Shown here: positions 49,157 through 62,007 of the stretch, piece by piece
How positions within the stretch are numbered: position 1 is the first letter of the stretch
Layout: the number at the start of each line of letters is the position of its first letter
Source of the DNA: Ziziphus jujuba
Taxonomy: Eukaryota; Streptophyta; Magnoliopsida; Rosales; Rhamnaceae
Direction: 5' to 3'
Assembly: GCF_031755915.1 (NCBI RefSeq)
Contig: NC_083379.1
Location: forward strand, 17,779,501 to 17,843,500
DNA: 64,000 nt
Made by a program: the position numbers and the translations under genes
Notes under the pieces: generated by a model
What the model saw: the letters and a program-made list of their open reading frames with translations, nothing else
Database searches by the model: none
Told to the model about the DNA's origin: nothing

Positions 49157-49898
49157 TGTTAGAGAATCATGGCACTGTTAGCTATGATGGTGAGCAAACC
49201 CAAGACCTAGTTACTTAGGCCAAGAGGTTTGCAATTCAAGCTTGTTTTTGTATTTTGACTTGTAGTTTGTTCTAGACAATTTTATGTACATTCTAGGCTA
49301 GTTAAGTTGTTGCTAAAAGACATCAAAATGATTTAATTAAAGTATATATTAGCTAAATTATGGCTTAAGAAAAATTAAACACCTTGATACATGGAAACAC
49401 CTCAGTGACATGGATGATGACATGGATAGCTGCGTGGTGACATGGAGTCTTATCATTTGACCAACCTCTCATCCAATGCATGTGAAAATGTGTGGCATCG
49501 TGCATGTTGACTACTTAAACTTGAAGGACTCGATAAGGAAACAGCACTTATCAAATATCTAAGAAAGCATGTGATGAAGTTGCATTTATACTTGCTCTTA
49601 CTTCACCATGAAGTACCTAGGAAACGTTGGTGCTTAGGTTCAGCCATAGTGTGCTTTCACATCATTTTTTGCAAGCTATGTATATGTATAACATTACAAT
49701 AAATGAATTCAATTTGGTTTTGGCAAAAGACCTTATTTTTCCTTTTGAAAATAAGAGAAACATCCATATCGGCCTTGCTGGAAAATTTAGCACCTTATTC
49801 AAAAGCATCAAGGCCGAGCACTCCAAAGCTTTTCCAAAATCAATTTCCAACAGCTTTAAACCCTTGTCTTTTTAGATAAACCTTGTCCTAATCTTTTA
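49157..49898 (+). mobile_element. Solo LTR, TGTTAGAGAATC family
   Basis: 742 bp starting TGTTAGAGAATCATGGCA, collinear with the reverse complement of 61264-62002 over its whole length. It includes the repeated TGACATGGA block and CTTCACCATGAAGTA. The right end is ATCTTTTA rather than TTTCA. Flanks do not give a clear target duplication. Confidence 0.75.
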
Positions 49899-51960
49899 TT
49901 GACATGAATAAATATATTAATTAGCTTTCATTTGTAGTATATGCATCGTAATGCATATGGATATTTTAGATGCAATTAAAATTTGTACCACATATATTTG
50001 CTCTTCTAGAGACTTTAATAATGAAATCAAAACAATGTATTAAATTGACTATATAAAATAAAATCACATTATAAATAATAAATATTAATTTAAGAATGGC
50101 ATTTTCGTTATCTCACAAAATTTCCAAAATCAATTTTAGATATCTTATTTGCTCAATATATGATGTTTAAGATCATCCATTTGCATTTAAAAATCATCAT
50201 ATGTCCATTTGGTCATATGGATAAATTTATCATTTTTTATTTTATTTTCTCTTGCCTCTTAAGGCTTGACATATGTCAATAACATTAATTAATGTATCTA
50301 TTAGAAAATTTATGAAATTTTCCCTTTAAGTTGACTACTTGTGTTGCTTTCTCATAAGAACAACTAAAAGAATTATATATTCATGATTACTATATAACTT
50401 TCATTGCAAATTAACATATTCAATAAAGTGACATTCATTTTAAAGTATGATAATAGTACAATATTCACTTTAAAAAATGATCTAAAATATTTTAACGGAC
50501 CTCTAAAAATGCTTTATTTCCTCAATTGGGTAGTCATACTCCCTAGTATCAATTGTTCATAAATTGTTTTTACCTAATTGTATGTAATACAACTCTTTCA
50601 TTCCAACAAAATATATCAAAAGTTTTTAAACTTGTCTAACCCTTCAATGATGACTTTATAATTTTATAGCCAATCAACATTATGGTTCCATAATCAATCA
50701 TTATTGTCCAAAATAAATTGCAATATACTTTAGTAAATAAAAATAAATAAACTTTAATAAACATTAATATTGTAACCTTCAAGAATGATTTATCATTAAA
50801 TAATAAATTGGTAAAGGCAACTAATATATGATAATAAAAATAGGCCATAATGTCATCAAATTAAATAAGAATTAAAACTCATAAATGAAATAACAACAAA
50901 GAATATAAATAATATAAATATATATATATATATATTACACCAATATACAATTACATCTTAACTATATATTTGCAAGGCATAAATATATAAATATATATAT
51001 ATATATATATATCTCATTCCATCATTAAAAAACCAAAGATACCATAAATTTAAATTCAAAAAGAATACCTTTCAACTACATTTTCTTTGTAAATGAGTAT
51101 ATGGTAACAAGACGACAATAAAATAGAGAGTAGAGAAATCTTTATATATTAGCATAACATATATAAACCCATAAAATTCATAAGTCAAAAATACTATTTT
51201 TCTTCCAAATTTTGTTACTCCATTAGTAATCTCATAAATTCTAAAGGACAATTTCATGTAAAACAAACAAACTTCCTTTTAATGGGAAAACATATACAAT
51301 TGATTCCCCAAAATTACGAGCAATTGCACATAAGCAAATTAAATAATACTTCTCTAAAATAATATATAATTTTCCTATATGTACAAAACAGAAATATGCC
51401 TAAAATGAAAATCATATTCAAAATGACAAATAATGATGGAGAGGTAGAAATATAATAATGACACAATTCTAATTATGGAGATAGTTATCAAATAGTTCTA
51501 AACTATCAATATATCATACAGCGATATATGTTATATCAATTAAGGAGCATTGCAAATACTTTAAAAAATTCATTCACCAAAAAAATACTTTAAGGAATTC
51601 CATAAAAATATGTGGAAGAAAATCTCAATATAAATTCTCATTTTTTTTATGAACAAATAAGAAAGAAAAATGCTCCTGAATTAAATGATATAATCCCATA
51701 AAAAATCATCAAAATAAAATATTTACACAAGATCATAAATAAAACCATGCATTATAAAAAAGAATATATAATTTTACCAATATAAGAAAATCATAAATTT
51801 CACCAAGAACTTAAAACAAAATTTTTTAGTGTATAACTGATAATCAAGCACAATACTATCTGCAAAACATAATCATATATATGAAAAATGATTACCTCAA
51901 CATAAACAATAATCTTACCCCAACCAAAAATCAAATTGATAGAGACTCGTGCTAATAACT

Positions 51961-52266
51961 TGTTAGAAAACTAACTAAGATATATACTTACATAAAAGAT
52001 AAATATAAATTCAGCACAACATAGAAGAGTGAAATATGCCAGAAAAGATAATTATCTTATACTTGAATTTCATTCATCTCAAAGCCTTCTTTTATAGACT
52101 CATATACGTACATAAGTTACAAGAAATAATGATTTTAATAAATGACACAATCAATATTCAATGGTGGTTACATATGTTATGAGAGTTACACATTTGTAGA
52201 TGAATGAGAATCAATATGGGAGTTTCATATTATGTTGACGGACATTCATAATATCTATAGTATACA
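51961..52266 (-). repeat. 5' LTR of the non-coding element
   Basis: Partner of 46985-47288, starting at TGTTAGAAAAC on the plus strand. Confidence 0.75.
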
Positions 52267-53149
52267 TTTTATTGTAAATTTTTCAGATTTAATTTTATAT
52301 TTTCATAACTTGGATATTGTTTTAAGTTAGTTTTTCATATCTTTTGTCTAGTACCTCCCTTAATTTATTCAGTCTTGCTCATAATATTTTTTATGATAAG
52401 CTCATACTACAAACTTATCATAATATTAAACAAGCATATAATTTATTTAAATTTAAGTAGGTGTAAGTGTATTAAAATAATAAAAAATATTTATTGTGTT
52501 GAGATAAATGTTGAACAATTTTTAAAAATATAAAGTAGATGTAAATATCTCCTTCAAAACAACTTATGGAAAAGCCACTGCTTTCTCTAATAAAATTTCC
52601 ACAGTTTCAACCTCCTTACCCACTTAAAAGATAAAAAGATGTAAAAATTGGGTGTTATTAAATTATCCTCAAGTACTAATAAATTGCTTAGAAAAACTTA
52701 AGCTCAATTTAAGTAAAATAATAGGTTGTTATAATTGTCTTCTCTATACTCAACATGGCCAGGTTTCAATCTATTTTATGAATACAATTGCAAGCACCTT
52801 AATCAACCGGTAGTCAATGCTATATTTATACTATTTTGCACGGTCCCAAATTTATTGATCATCTACAAGGTATTCAAAATGATATTGTTCACCTCAACCA
52901 ATAAAAATATATTACCAAAAGGAATTAATCAGCGTTGGGTAAGGATCAATCTGATCATGAGGGCATGCATGCTATTAAGACTAGTTTATCTAATACTGGC
53001 CTCATATATAGGACCTTTATTACATAGACTTGTTGGAATAATGTTGGAAACTTCCCAACAATCTATCATCTCCTACATATATAGGCATGCCACTTCAAAC
53101 CTGTAACAGATCAAAGAAAGAAAAAAATATATGCAGATTAAATTAAACT
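52267..53149. other. AT-rich sequence, no supported gene
   Basis: The only open frame of note (about 52735-53106, plus) is hydrophobic, has no recognised motif and lacks a clear start. I do not call it a gene. Confidence 0.45.
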
Positions 53150-53535
53150 CCTTAGATAATTGTATTGATTATTGGAGAACAAAAATAATCTACAAGGTCC
53201 AATTGCCTTAATGATTACAGGACTTTTAAAAAATAAAATTTCAACTAAGAACAACTAATAACAATAGACTAATTGAAAGTACATTCTAAAAAAGAATAAA
53301 CTAGATAGTCTAGTGCCTTGTAGTTGTATGTAGAGGTGTGTCTTCAATGAGCAAATGAGGCTTCAATATATAATAAGAGAATCCTCTTACAAATCTCTTA
53401 TTTTTTCAATGTGGGATAATTGAAAAACTTATAGTTCTAAAACCCAATTAGTTTTCTTTCGCCTAATCTATGTAGGATATTTTTCCTTATGCTTCCTTAT
53501 TATCTTAGACCAAAAATATTGGTACAAACATTTCC

Positions 53536-53556
53536 CCTCCCCCCCCCCCCCCCCCA
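53536..53556 (+). repeat. Poly-C run
   Basis: About 20 cytosines with little interruption, in one of the two direct repeats. The other copy has only six (near 55360). Confidence 0.85.
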
Positions 53557-54261
53557 CCCACCCCCAATGCTTCATTAAATTAGAATAATTTAATTGAACA
53601 TGTAATTTTCAATTTTTTGGTCTCAGCTCTCCATACTAGTATCCTATGATAGTCATTAGCATGATTATGTTGGTCTATGTGATCTTCGTCTACGGCATTT
53701 GGTCTTCTATCCAAACCAGAATCCTTTTGGATCTTACTGTATTGTCGTACAACCAGTCATCTTTAAGATGACTTTCTTAGTAGCTCCTAGATCCATACTC
53801 AAGCCTTTATTCATATTGTTATTCATCTTTAGCTATCCAAAGTCTCAGTTGGTCTTAAGGTTATATTGCCCATTCCTCTCTCTAAGATTGTTGGGACTAG
53901 CCTAATATGGTTGAAGGATTCCATATCGACAATACTTTTGGTCATGGTGTTGGTCTATAAACGGTTGTCCCCCATCCTGAATTCAATTTTTGGCCGATGG
54001 AGAAACATATAGTTGTTTCTTTTGTCCTATGCTTTGAACCTATTTCATCATAATTGGTGCGACCAAAAAGGCCTGCACTCTAGTAGATGAAGTCCATGGA
54101 GTCACTATCATTTTGCATATGGCCTGAGGGGTTAGCACCATGGTAAATATGACTGAAGGTGCTACCGGGATGAATGCAGCCCTAAAAGCCAGCATTTGAA
54201 TAGGTATGATCCAGCTTGAGTGGCATGCATCAGAATGGATCTAGCTTGGGGAGCCAACATT

Positions 54262-54480
54262 GGGGCAAAGGCGACCTTGAAGGCCAGCACTCCTATAGGT
54301 GTCAATGGGCCTAAAGGGCCTAGAACTAGATAGATATGGCATGAGGGGCCAACATCAAGGTTGATACAACCTGTGAAGTCAGCATCGGGGCAGAAGCGAC
54401 CTTGAAGGCCAACACTCCTATAGGTATCAATGAGGCTTGTGGGGCCTGGAACTGGATAGATGTGGCATGAGGGGCCACTA
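54262..54480 (-). repeat. 125-bp tandem repeat in the small ORF
   Basis: The block starting GGGGCAAAGGCGACCTTGAA recurs about 125 bp further on (54387). A more diverged third copy may lie at 54150-54250. It encodes alanine-, proline- and glutamine-rich repeats. Confidence 0.75.
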
Positions 54481-55592
54481 TCGGGGAAGAGGCAGCTTTG
54501 GAGGCCTGCACCTGATACTTATTTTGATCATAAATTGACCACATGCCTTTTAGTGCCACTTAGAGAGCCTGCAACTGTTGGTGCATGAATGCGAATGATG
54601 CTTCCATCTTTCTTCTGTAGTCTTTACATCGCTACTTATTTGACATAAAATATCCCAAATACCTTTATCATCATTTGAAATCATCTTAGCTTCTTAGTTG
54701 ATGGGTCCCATAGAGCGACCGAGAATAAATTATGTCAGAGAAAAATCCAACACTGGACGTCTCTGATTGTGTGTGTGTGCCACCTTCCAGATTGAAGGAA
54801 ATAGAGAAAATAATAATAATACTAATAATTGCCAAAAAAAAATTAGACGATTGTATTTAATTACAGAGAACAAATAATTAAGAAGGTTCTGATGCCTTAA
54901 TGATTAAAGGACTTTAATCAACTAAGAAAAAATAAATAAGAACAATCCAAAATAATAATAATAATAATTAAAGCCAATAAAATAGGTGGTCTAAGGACCA
55001 ACACGAAATTAAATAGTTGAAACTAAATAATAGGTGGCCTAAGGGTCAATGCAAAATAAAAACTAAATAATAGGCAATCAGAAAGCCTGCTCTATGTTGA
55101 AAACTATAATTAAAAATTCAAAAAGTATTCTAGTGTAAAAAGGTGTAGTAGAAGTCAAGGTGTGCCCTCCATGAGCAGCAAATGAGGCTTCAATATATAG
55201 TAAGAGAAACCACCCACAACTCCTTTTCTTTTTCGATGTGGGATAATTAAAAAACTTTTATTTCTAAAACCCAATTGCTTTTCTTTCTCCTAATCCATGT
55301 GGGATATTTTTCCTTATGCTTCTTTATTACCCTGGACCGAAAATGTTGGTACACACATTGCCCCCCATCTTTCATTAACGTAGAATAATTTGATGAAACA
55401 TGTAATATTTCAATTTTTCAGTCTCAGCTCTCCATACTAGTAGCCTACGATAGCCATCGGTATGATCATGTTGGTCCTCTTTTATCTTTGTCTATGGCAT
55501 TTGATATTTTCTTTATACCAGAATCCCTTTGGATCATGCACCATAGTCGCACAGCCAATCATCTTTAAAATGACTTTTTCAGTAGTTCCTAG

Positions 55593-56711
55593 TGATACGA
55601 ACCTAGGTCGACTTGTTCCTAAACCCGTATTATATTAGCCTGAATAAAAAAATTAAGTTCAAATTTTAATGGAAACTTTAACCCTCAAGAACTTGTGATT
55701 AGAAACCTTGGTATATGATGAAAATGCCACCATAGGTGATGGATGTCTTATTGATAAGTCAAAATAAAACACTCACTCTCTAATGGTGTTTTAGGTGTTC
55801 AAAGAGAACAAAAAGAATTCTGTCTCACCAATAATTTTCTGAATAATATGTAAGCTAATTTTTCATTAAAAATATGCCTTTAAATAGGCTTGAAGAATAA
55901 AATAAAAACCCTAAAAACTAAGGCAAAACCAGCCATTCATTGACACATTCCTAATGTGGCCGAAAATTCCATTCCTTTCCTAATCTAATTTTGATTAGTT
56001 CATCCCTTTATTCTGAATTAGGAATTAATTAATTTACAATTGAAATAATAAAATAATAACTTTCCTAAGTTAATTTTTTCAGAAAAATAATTAAATAAAA
56101 CCAAAATAAAAGCTAGTTTCCTAAAACAAAAAGTCAAAATCAAACTAGAAAACTAGTTGACTAGTTTGACTACTAAACTAACTTTGACTAAATTTCAGCT
56201 TGCAAAGGCTCCAAATCTGATCCAATGTGCCATGTAGGATGCCAAATATGATTAGTGATGATTCCCACACGTTTCCCTTGATTAGAACAAAGAGAAAATG
56301 CCAAATCAACAAAATACAGTAAAGTCAGCGACAAAAGCAGCATTTTCAGCCCAAAAGTCCTTCCATGTGCAAATCACCAATTTGGTTTCTTTTCTTGATT
56401 CCATGATCTCTTAGTGATATTCATTGAATTCATGAAGTGTTGGATCCATTCCTTGCTACCCGGAGTCCAAAAATACATTAACACAGCTATCCGGGTCCAT
56501 ATTGGCCTTCACCATTTAGATGCTTAAAACAGGCTTTGAATCTTCGGGAATTGACAAACCCTTTTGAGAATTGATAATTCCTTGTATAAATTCAGCCAGT
56601 TTGTCCTTAAATCTCTTGGCTTGAGCCCTAGTGATTGGCCCAATCTTCAACTGTGGTGGATCTGCACCCTTGCTAGTTGTCGGTTGTATAGGGACGGGCG
56701 GATTCCCATCA
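55593..56711 (-). repeat. 3' LTR of the minus-strand gypsy
   Basis: 1119 bp. On the minus strand it starts TGATGGGAATC and ends TTCGTATCA. The polypurine tract AAGAGGATGGGAA precedes it (56712-56730). Confidence 0.88.
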
Positions 56712-56838
56712 TTCCCATCCTCTTAAAAGAAATTTGCCCTCAAATGGAAGTCATCACCTGTAGCAAAAGGAAATAAATCAGCAATATTAAATGTAGCACT
56801 GGCATTATACTCACCCAGTAAGTCAAGCTTATGAGCAT
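56712..56838 (-). pseudogene. Gypsy polyprotein tail, right up to the nested insertion
   Basis: Reads ASATFNIADLFPFATGDDFH and ends at the target duplication AGCAT (56834-56838). It belongs with 59933 onwards. Confidence 0.8.
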
Positions 56839-57961
56839 TGATACGAACCTAGGACGACCTGCACCTAAACCCATATTATATTAGCCCGGATCTAATTATG
56901 TTCAAGTTTTAATGGTTATCTCAACCCCTAAACAACCTGTAATTAGAAAGCTTGGTATAATGAAGATGCCATAGTAGGTGATAGATATCCTATTGATAAG
57001 TCAAACTAAAACACTCATTCACTAATAGTGTTTTAGGTGTTCAAAGAGAACAAAGAGCATTCAATCTCACAAATAATTTTCTGTATGAATAATGTACTAA
57101 ATATTATTGATAAAACAAGCCCTTAAATAGGCTAAAATTTACAAAATAAAACCCTAATTTTCTAGGTAAAACCGGCCACCAAACAATAGCAAAACCTAGC
57201 TTGGCCGAAATTCACCTCCTTTCCTAATCTAATTTGGATTAATTAGTTCCTTTATTTTGATTTAGGAATTAATTAATTTAAAATGAAAATAATAAAATAA
57301 TAACTTTCCTAAGTTGATTTTTACAGAAAATAAATAAATAGAAACCAAAAAAAAAAGATTAATTTTCTAAAACAAAAAGTCAAAATCAAATTAGGAAACT
57401 AGTTGGCTAGTTTGATTACTAAGGTATCTTTGACCAATCTCCAATTTTTGTAGGCTCCAAATAAGCTTCCATATGTCATTTAGGATGCAAATATGATTAA
57501 TAATTATTCCCACACGTTGCCCCTTGATTAGAATAAGTCAAACAAGAAGAAAACTCAAAGCCAGCGGCTAAATAGCACATTTTTGACCAAATTGAGATGT
57601 TGTCCATACAAGTCCTTTTTAGATTCTTTTGATTCTACCTTGGCTGGATTACATGTCCTCTTAATGATATTCATTGTGTTCATGAAGTGTTGGAACCATT
57701 CCTTGCTGTCCGGAGTCCAAATTTGCACGAAAAATGCTACCCGAGTCCGTATCAGCTTCCACCACTCGGATGCTTAGAACAGTCTTTGTATATTCAGGTA
57801 TGGACAAGTTCTTTTGAGAATTAACTACTCCCTGTATAAATGCTCCCAGTTTATCCTTAAACCTCTTGGCTTGAGCTCGAGTGATCGGTCCAGTTTTCAT
57901 CCGTATTGGGTCGGTACCCCAACGGGTTGTCGGTTGTGCGAGCTTGGGCGGATTCTCATCA
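56839..57961 (-). repeat. 3' LTR of the nested gypsy derivative
   Basis: 1123 bp. Minus strand TGATGAGAATC...TTCGTATCA. It includes the tail motif GPITRAQAKRFKDKL. Confidence 0.88.
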
Positions 57962-58260
57962 TTCCCGTCCTCTTAAAAAGGATTTGTCCTCAAATCAAGA
58001 TCATCACCTACAGAAAAATGAGATAAATTAGCAACATTAAATGTGGCATTAACATTGTACTCACCTGTTAAATCAAGTTTGTAGGCATTCTCGTTAATCC
58101 GTTCCAAAACTTGGAAAGGTCCATCCACACACGGCATAAGCTTTAATTTTCTTTGCTTTGGAAACCTCTCCTTTTGTAAGTGCAACCAAACCAAATCTCC
58201 TAGGTCAAACACTATCACAACAAAATCTAGAAATACATACTCATTATGGTAAAATTTCAC
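57962..58260 (-). pseudogene. Polyprotein tail of the nested derivative
   Basis: Reads [34 protein letters not shown] and [20 protein letters not shown] before running into the polypurine tract. Confidence 0.85.
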
Positions 58261-58930
58261 TTTTTAAAGTTAGCAACCAATCTCTTCCAAATTTTCAAAT
58301 TCCCACTAAGTAAAGCTCTTAACAATGCAGAAAAAAGTTCTATACAAAAAAACCATCTTTAAATAAGCATCTTTATAAATCATAACCAGCAAGGGTTTAT
58401 CATTAAAAAATTCTTTTTTAACCTCACCCAAGCTTAGATAAAAATTCTTTTTCTTCTTTTCTTTTTTCTCTCTTTCCTTCCCACTCATGGATTCAATGGG
58501 TTTTACATCACTCTCGACTTTTGCACCAAATTTCTTACTCTCAGGTTTATTATAATTTTTCCACTCAACCTGGGTTTTAGAGGACATACCTTGGACAGCA
58601 AGCTCACCTTTTCCCTCTTGAATGGATGATGAAACCATCGGTGCCATTCTAGCATTCTCTTTTAGCCTCTCGGCTTCCCTCCTTTGTTGCATTTATAATT
58701 GGTCTCTAAAAACCTCATTTGAGGTCAATGGCTCCAGCTTAACCTTCTTGCCTTTAAACTTAAAAAAAATGGAGTTCTCTCTCCCATAATGTATGGCATT
58801 TTTATCAAATTTCCATGGCCTCCCAAACAATATATGACCAGCATGCATTGGCACAACATCACACAACACAACATCCACATATTTATCTATGCTGAATTTT
58901 ACTTTGGCTTGTTTATTTACTTTCATCTTT
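58261..58930 (-). pseudogene. Protease C-terminus, spacer and deletion joint, nested derivative
   Basis: Protease block KVNKQAKVKFSIDKYVDVV and CDVVPMHAGHILFGRPW, then the spacer EKKKKKNFYLSLGEVKK and PLLVMIYKDAYLK. At that point the frame jumps to LYRTFF, the degraded equivalent of the integrase NRTLFALL block. The joint matches the one at 13770-13860. Confidence 0.85.
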
Positions 58931-58947
58931 CCACTATCATTAATCCA

Positions 58948-59895
58948 TTATAATCTATATGGTTCTAGATGTTTAATAGTTGTTAAGCCTAATTTATCAA
59001 CGACCATGCTACTAATTACATTTGCATAACTTCCATTATCTATAATCATACTACATATGTTACCTTGAATTTCGCATCGGGTGTGGAAGATGTTTTCTCT
59101 TTGAATTTGATCCTCATCTTTGTATACAGTAAGGACCCTTCTTACTACTAAGCTCAAGTCATCCTTTGAAGCTTGTAGTGTTTCGAATTCCTCATGCTCA
59201 TCCCTTCCATGTTCTTCATCATCCAATTCAGCCTCTTCCCTACTTTCCTCACATTCAAATTCTAATTCGCCATTACCTTTCAGCACCAGATCTTCCTATT
59301 CGAGCATTGACTGGCAATGTGTCCTTGTTCCTGGCATTTAAAACACACAATTTCATGAATTCTAGAAGGTTTAGGATCAGATTTACCTTCATTTTTGTGT
59401 ACTTGGACATATTTGGCTTTTCCATCTTTCGTTGGCCGATTGGAGCTCTCTTCACCTAGCTTTGATTTTTGTCTCGCTTCAAAGGTGGTATTACTTCTCC
59501 AAGCACTTGGATTTGACCTCCTACTATTTGAAACTCCTCCAAACCGTGAGCTTACACCCCTCCTCTTGAATTGATGCTCAAGTTTGATAGCCACATGCAA
59601 CATCTCCTCCAACTCCACATATTGTTGCAATTCTAGTTGATTGGCTATCTCACGATTCAAACCACCTAAAAATCTTACCATGGTTGCTTCTCTATCTTCA
59701 TTCATGCACAATCTCATCATGAGCATCTCCATCTCTTTGTAATAATCCTCTAGGGATTACCTATTACCTTGTGACAATGATTGTAACCTTTGATGCAGCA
59801 ACCTATGATAGTGTGATGGTCCAAATCGCTTCTTCATGGCTCCTTTCATTTTTCGCCATATAGAAATCAATTCTTCACCTACTCTCCTTTGGGTG
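58948..59895 (-). pseudogene. gag: gag (5' truncated) and protease start, nested derivative
   Basis: Gag resumes in TQRRVGEE and reads KGAMKKRFGPSHYHRLLHQR, EDYYKEMEMLMMRLCMNEDR, FLGGLNREIANQLELQQYVE and an intact zinc knuckle CFKCQEQGHIASQC near 59300-59345, the only undamaged knuckle of this family in the window. Protease then has SMIIDNGSYANVI, where the catalytic DSG is DNG. Stops are few, so this copy looks younger than the one at 11670. Confidence 0.85.
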
Positions 59896-59932
59896 TCGGT
59901 TGTATGAGCTCAAGCAGATTCTCATCGAGCAT

Positions 59933-60960
59933 TCTCATTAATCGGCTCCAAAACTTGAAAAGGTCCATCTTCACATGGGCATAAGCTTTGACCTTCTTTA
60001 TTTAGGAAACCTCTCCGTTCTTAAGTGCAACCAAACCCAATCTCCAGGTTCAAAAACAACCTTAATTCATCCCTGGTTAGCGTTCCTTGCATATTGCTCG
60101 GTCCTCCTCTCAATGTTTGCCTTTTTCTTTTCATGAATCTGCTTCACAAAATCAGCTTTTTGCTTTCTATCTAGATTAACACGTTCACTTAAAGGTAAAG
60201 GTATTAAATTTAATGGAGTCAAAGGATTAAAACAATAAACAATTTCAAATGGAGTATATTTAGTAGCTGAATGCAAAGATCTATTATAAGCAAATTTAAC
60301 ATGTGGCAAACATTCCTCCCATGTTATCAAATTTCTACTAATTAAAGCCCATCAATTTGTGGATGACAGTTTGTGGATGACAAAGTCATATTCACTACTT
60401 CAGTTTGCCCATTAGTTTATGGATAACAAGTAGTTGAAAATAGAAGTTTAGTTCCTAACTTAGCCCACAAAGTTTTCCAAAAATAACTTAAGAACTTAGC
60501 ATCCCTATCTGAAACAATAGTTCTAGGTATACCCTGCAATCTTACAATTTTCTTAAAAAATAAATTAGCAACATTAGATGCATCATCAGTTTTGTTACAC
60601 GCAATAAAATGTGTCATCTTTGAAATCTATCCACCACAACAAAAATTAAGTCCTTATCTGTTTTAGACCTATTAAACCAAGAACAAAATCCATAGACAAA
60701 TCTACCCAAGGAAAGGTTGAAATCAGCAAATGATGATACAAAGTCACTATCATGCTCATAAAATTCTTTCAATTGTTCAAATCTAAGCAATCTAGCATCT
60801 AAGGTAGAAAATAGCCCTTTTATATTTGGGAGAGAGAAGTCTTTTCTAGCAGCCCCAATCAATGCCCAGAGGCTGAAGTGCTTTGCTAGAAAACCATACA
60901 TTATTCCTTTACAATAAAGCTGCTAGGTATAAAAGGCAGACCATAATACCCCTCAGTGAA
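59933..60960 (-). pseudogene. Integrase of the minus-strand gypsy, with internal deletion
   Basis: Reads [57 protein letters not shown] and [14 protein letters not shown] in the integrase core. The zinc domain is missing: text equivalent to LDARLLRFEQLKEFYEHDSD joins directly to NLSLG near 60715. Confidence 0.85.
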
Positions 60961-60997
60961 TCACTTTAGCCTTAGCCTTACCTTCGGGATAATGCAT

Positions 60998-61263
60998 CTA
61001 CAACCACATTTTCCTTACCCTTTTTGTAGCAGATGACATAAGGAAAAGTTTCAATGAATTCAATCCACTTAACATGCCTTCGTTTGAGCTTCCTTTGACT
61101 TTAATGTGCTTTAAAGATGCATAATCCATATGAATCACAAACTCCTTTGGCGTTAAATAATGCTGCCACGTTTCCAAAGCTCTCACCAAAGCATACATCT
61201 CTTTGTCTTCGGTTGGGTAGTTTAATGCAGCTCCATTCAATTTCTCACTAACGTAGACTACGG
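60998..61263 (-). pseudogene. RNase H, part downstream of the solo LTR
   Basis: Reads [36 protein letters not shown] and ends in a shifted [13 protein letters not shown] block. It starts at the target duplication TACGG (61259-61263). Confidence 0.82.
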
Positions 61264-62002
61264 TGAAAGAATGAGGGCAAGGTTAATCAAAAGAAAACAA
61301 GGTATGAAGGACTGAACTTGATTTAGAGTGAACGTGTATCTCGGCTTTGATGTAATAAGCTGCTGAAAATTTGTAACAAGGCCGGTTTTGGTGTTCTCTT
61401 GGTTTCAAATGGAAACTAAGGTATATTTCTCCAAAATTCAATATATTCATTCATGGAACTGTAATACATATTTATAGCATACAAAATAGGTGTGAAGGCA
61501 CACCATTACCGGTTTTAAGGACCAATACAAACAAGTCCTTCATGGTGAAGCAAAACAACATGTGTAAAGTAACTTTGCCACATGCATCATGGTTGGTTGA
61601 CAAGTGTTGCTGCCTCATTAGTTACTTCATGGTGAAGTAGTCCTCATGCATGATGACACATGTCCTTCCATGCATTGGTTGAGAGAAAGGCCGAATGGTG
61701 AAGCTCCATGTCACCAAGTAGCTTCCATGTCACCATCCTTGTCACCAAGGTGCTTTCCATGTCATCTAGGTGCTTGGTTTTTCTTAAACCCTAATTTGGC
61801 TAGTATACTTTAAACAACATATTTTGGTGTCTTTGTGCACCAACTTATCTAGCCTAGATTACACAATTTACTAGAATTAAAATACAAACCAAATATGAAA
61901 CAAACTAGGTTAATAATTTCGGCAAAGGCATTTCAGCTTTTACCTTGCCTTGGTCTCGGTTTTGCATGTTTCATGGCTAACACTTGCCATGATTCTCTAA
62001 CA
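61264..62002 (-). mobile_element. Solo LTR, TGTTAGAGAATC family, in gypsy RNase H
   Basis: 739 bp. Minus strand TGTTAGAGAATC...TTTCA, with the perfect target duplication TACGG at 61259-61263 and 62003-62007. Removing it and one TACGG restores the RNase H text. A TATAAATA word near the middle is a likely promoter remnant. It is a full-length homologue of 49157-49898. Confidence 0.9.
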
Positions 62003-62007
62003 TACGG

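Larger units (their letters stand above)
46985..52266 (-). mobile_element. Non-coding LTR element with tandem-repeat block
   Basis: Terminal direct repeats of about 305 bp (46985-47288 and 51961-52266), TG...CA on the minus strand. The minus strand has AAGGGAC before the left LTR (polypurine-like) and TTATTAGCACGAG after the right LTR (primer-binding-site-like). The interior of 4.7 kb has no protein-like frame, so the element is either fully decayed or LARD-like. A solo LTR of another family (49157-49898) lies inside. Confidence 0.7.
53150..55592 (-). mobile_element. Unclassified element: direct repeats around a small repetitive ORF
   Basis: Blocks at about 53150-53870 and 54845-55592 match in order (GCCTTAATGATTA, AATGAGGCTTCAATATAT, TCAATGTGGGATAATT, TCTCAGCTCTCCATACTAG). 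They look like old LTRs. Between them a minus-strand frame begins near 54646 with MSNK and, with stops, reads KMEASFAFMHQQLQAL and KGMWSIYDQN before an alanine/proline/glutamine-rich repeat. This could be a gag remnant but I cannot name it. The right repeat is cut at 55592 by the gypsy LTR. Confidence 0.5.
56839..59927 (-). mobile_element. Nested gypsy deletion derivative (same subfamily as 9521-15290)
   Basis: Flanked by identical AGCAT at 56834-56838 and 59928-59932. It has a complete 3' LTR (56839-57961), the polyprotein tail, the shared RT-to-integrase deletion joint, protease and the distal two-thirds of gag. The 5' LTR is reduced to about 32 bp (59896-59927) joined directly to the middle of gag. 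Because the target duplication lies outside this stump, the loss happened after insertion. Confidence 0.88.

Noticed and set aside
52735..53106. 123-codon hydrophobic open frame
   Set aside because: No motif, no clear initiation context, AT-rich surroundings. Probably chance.
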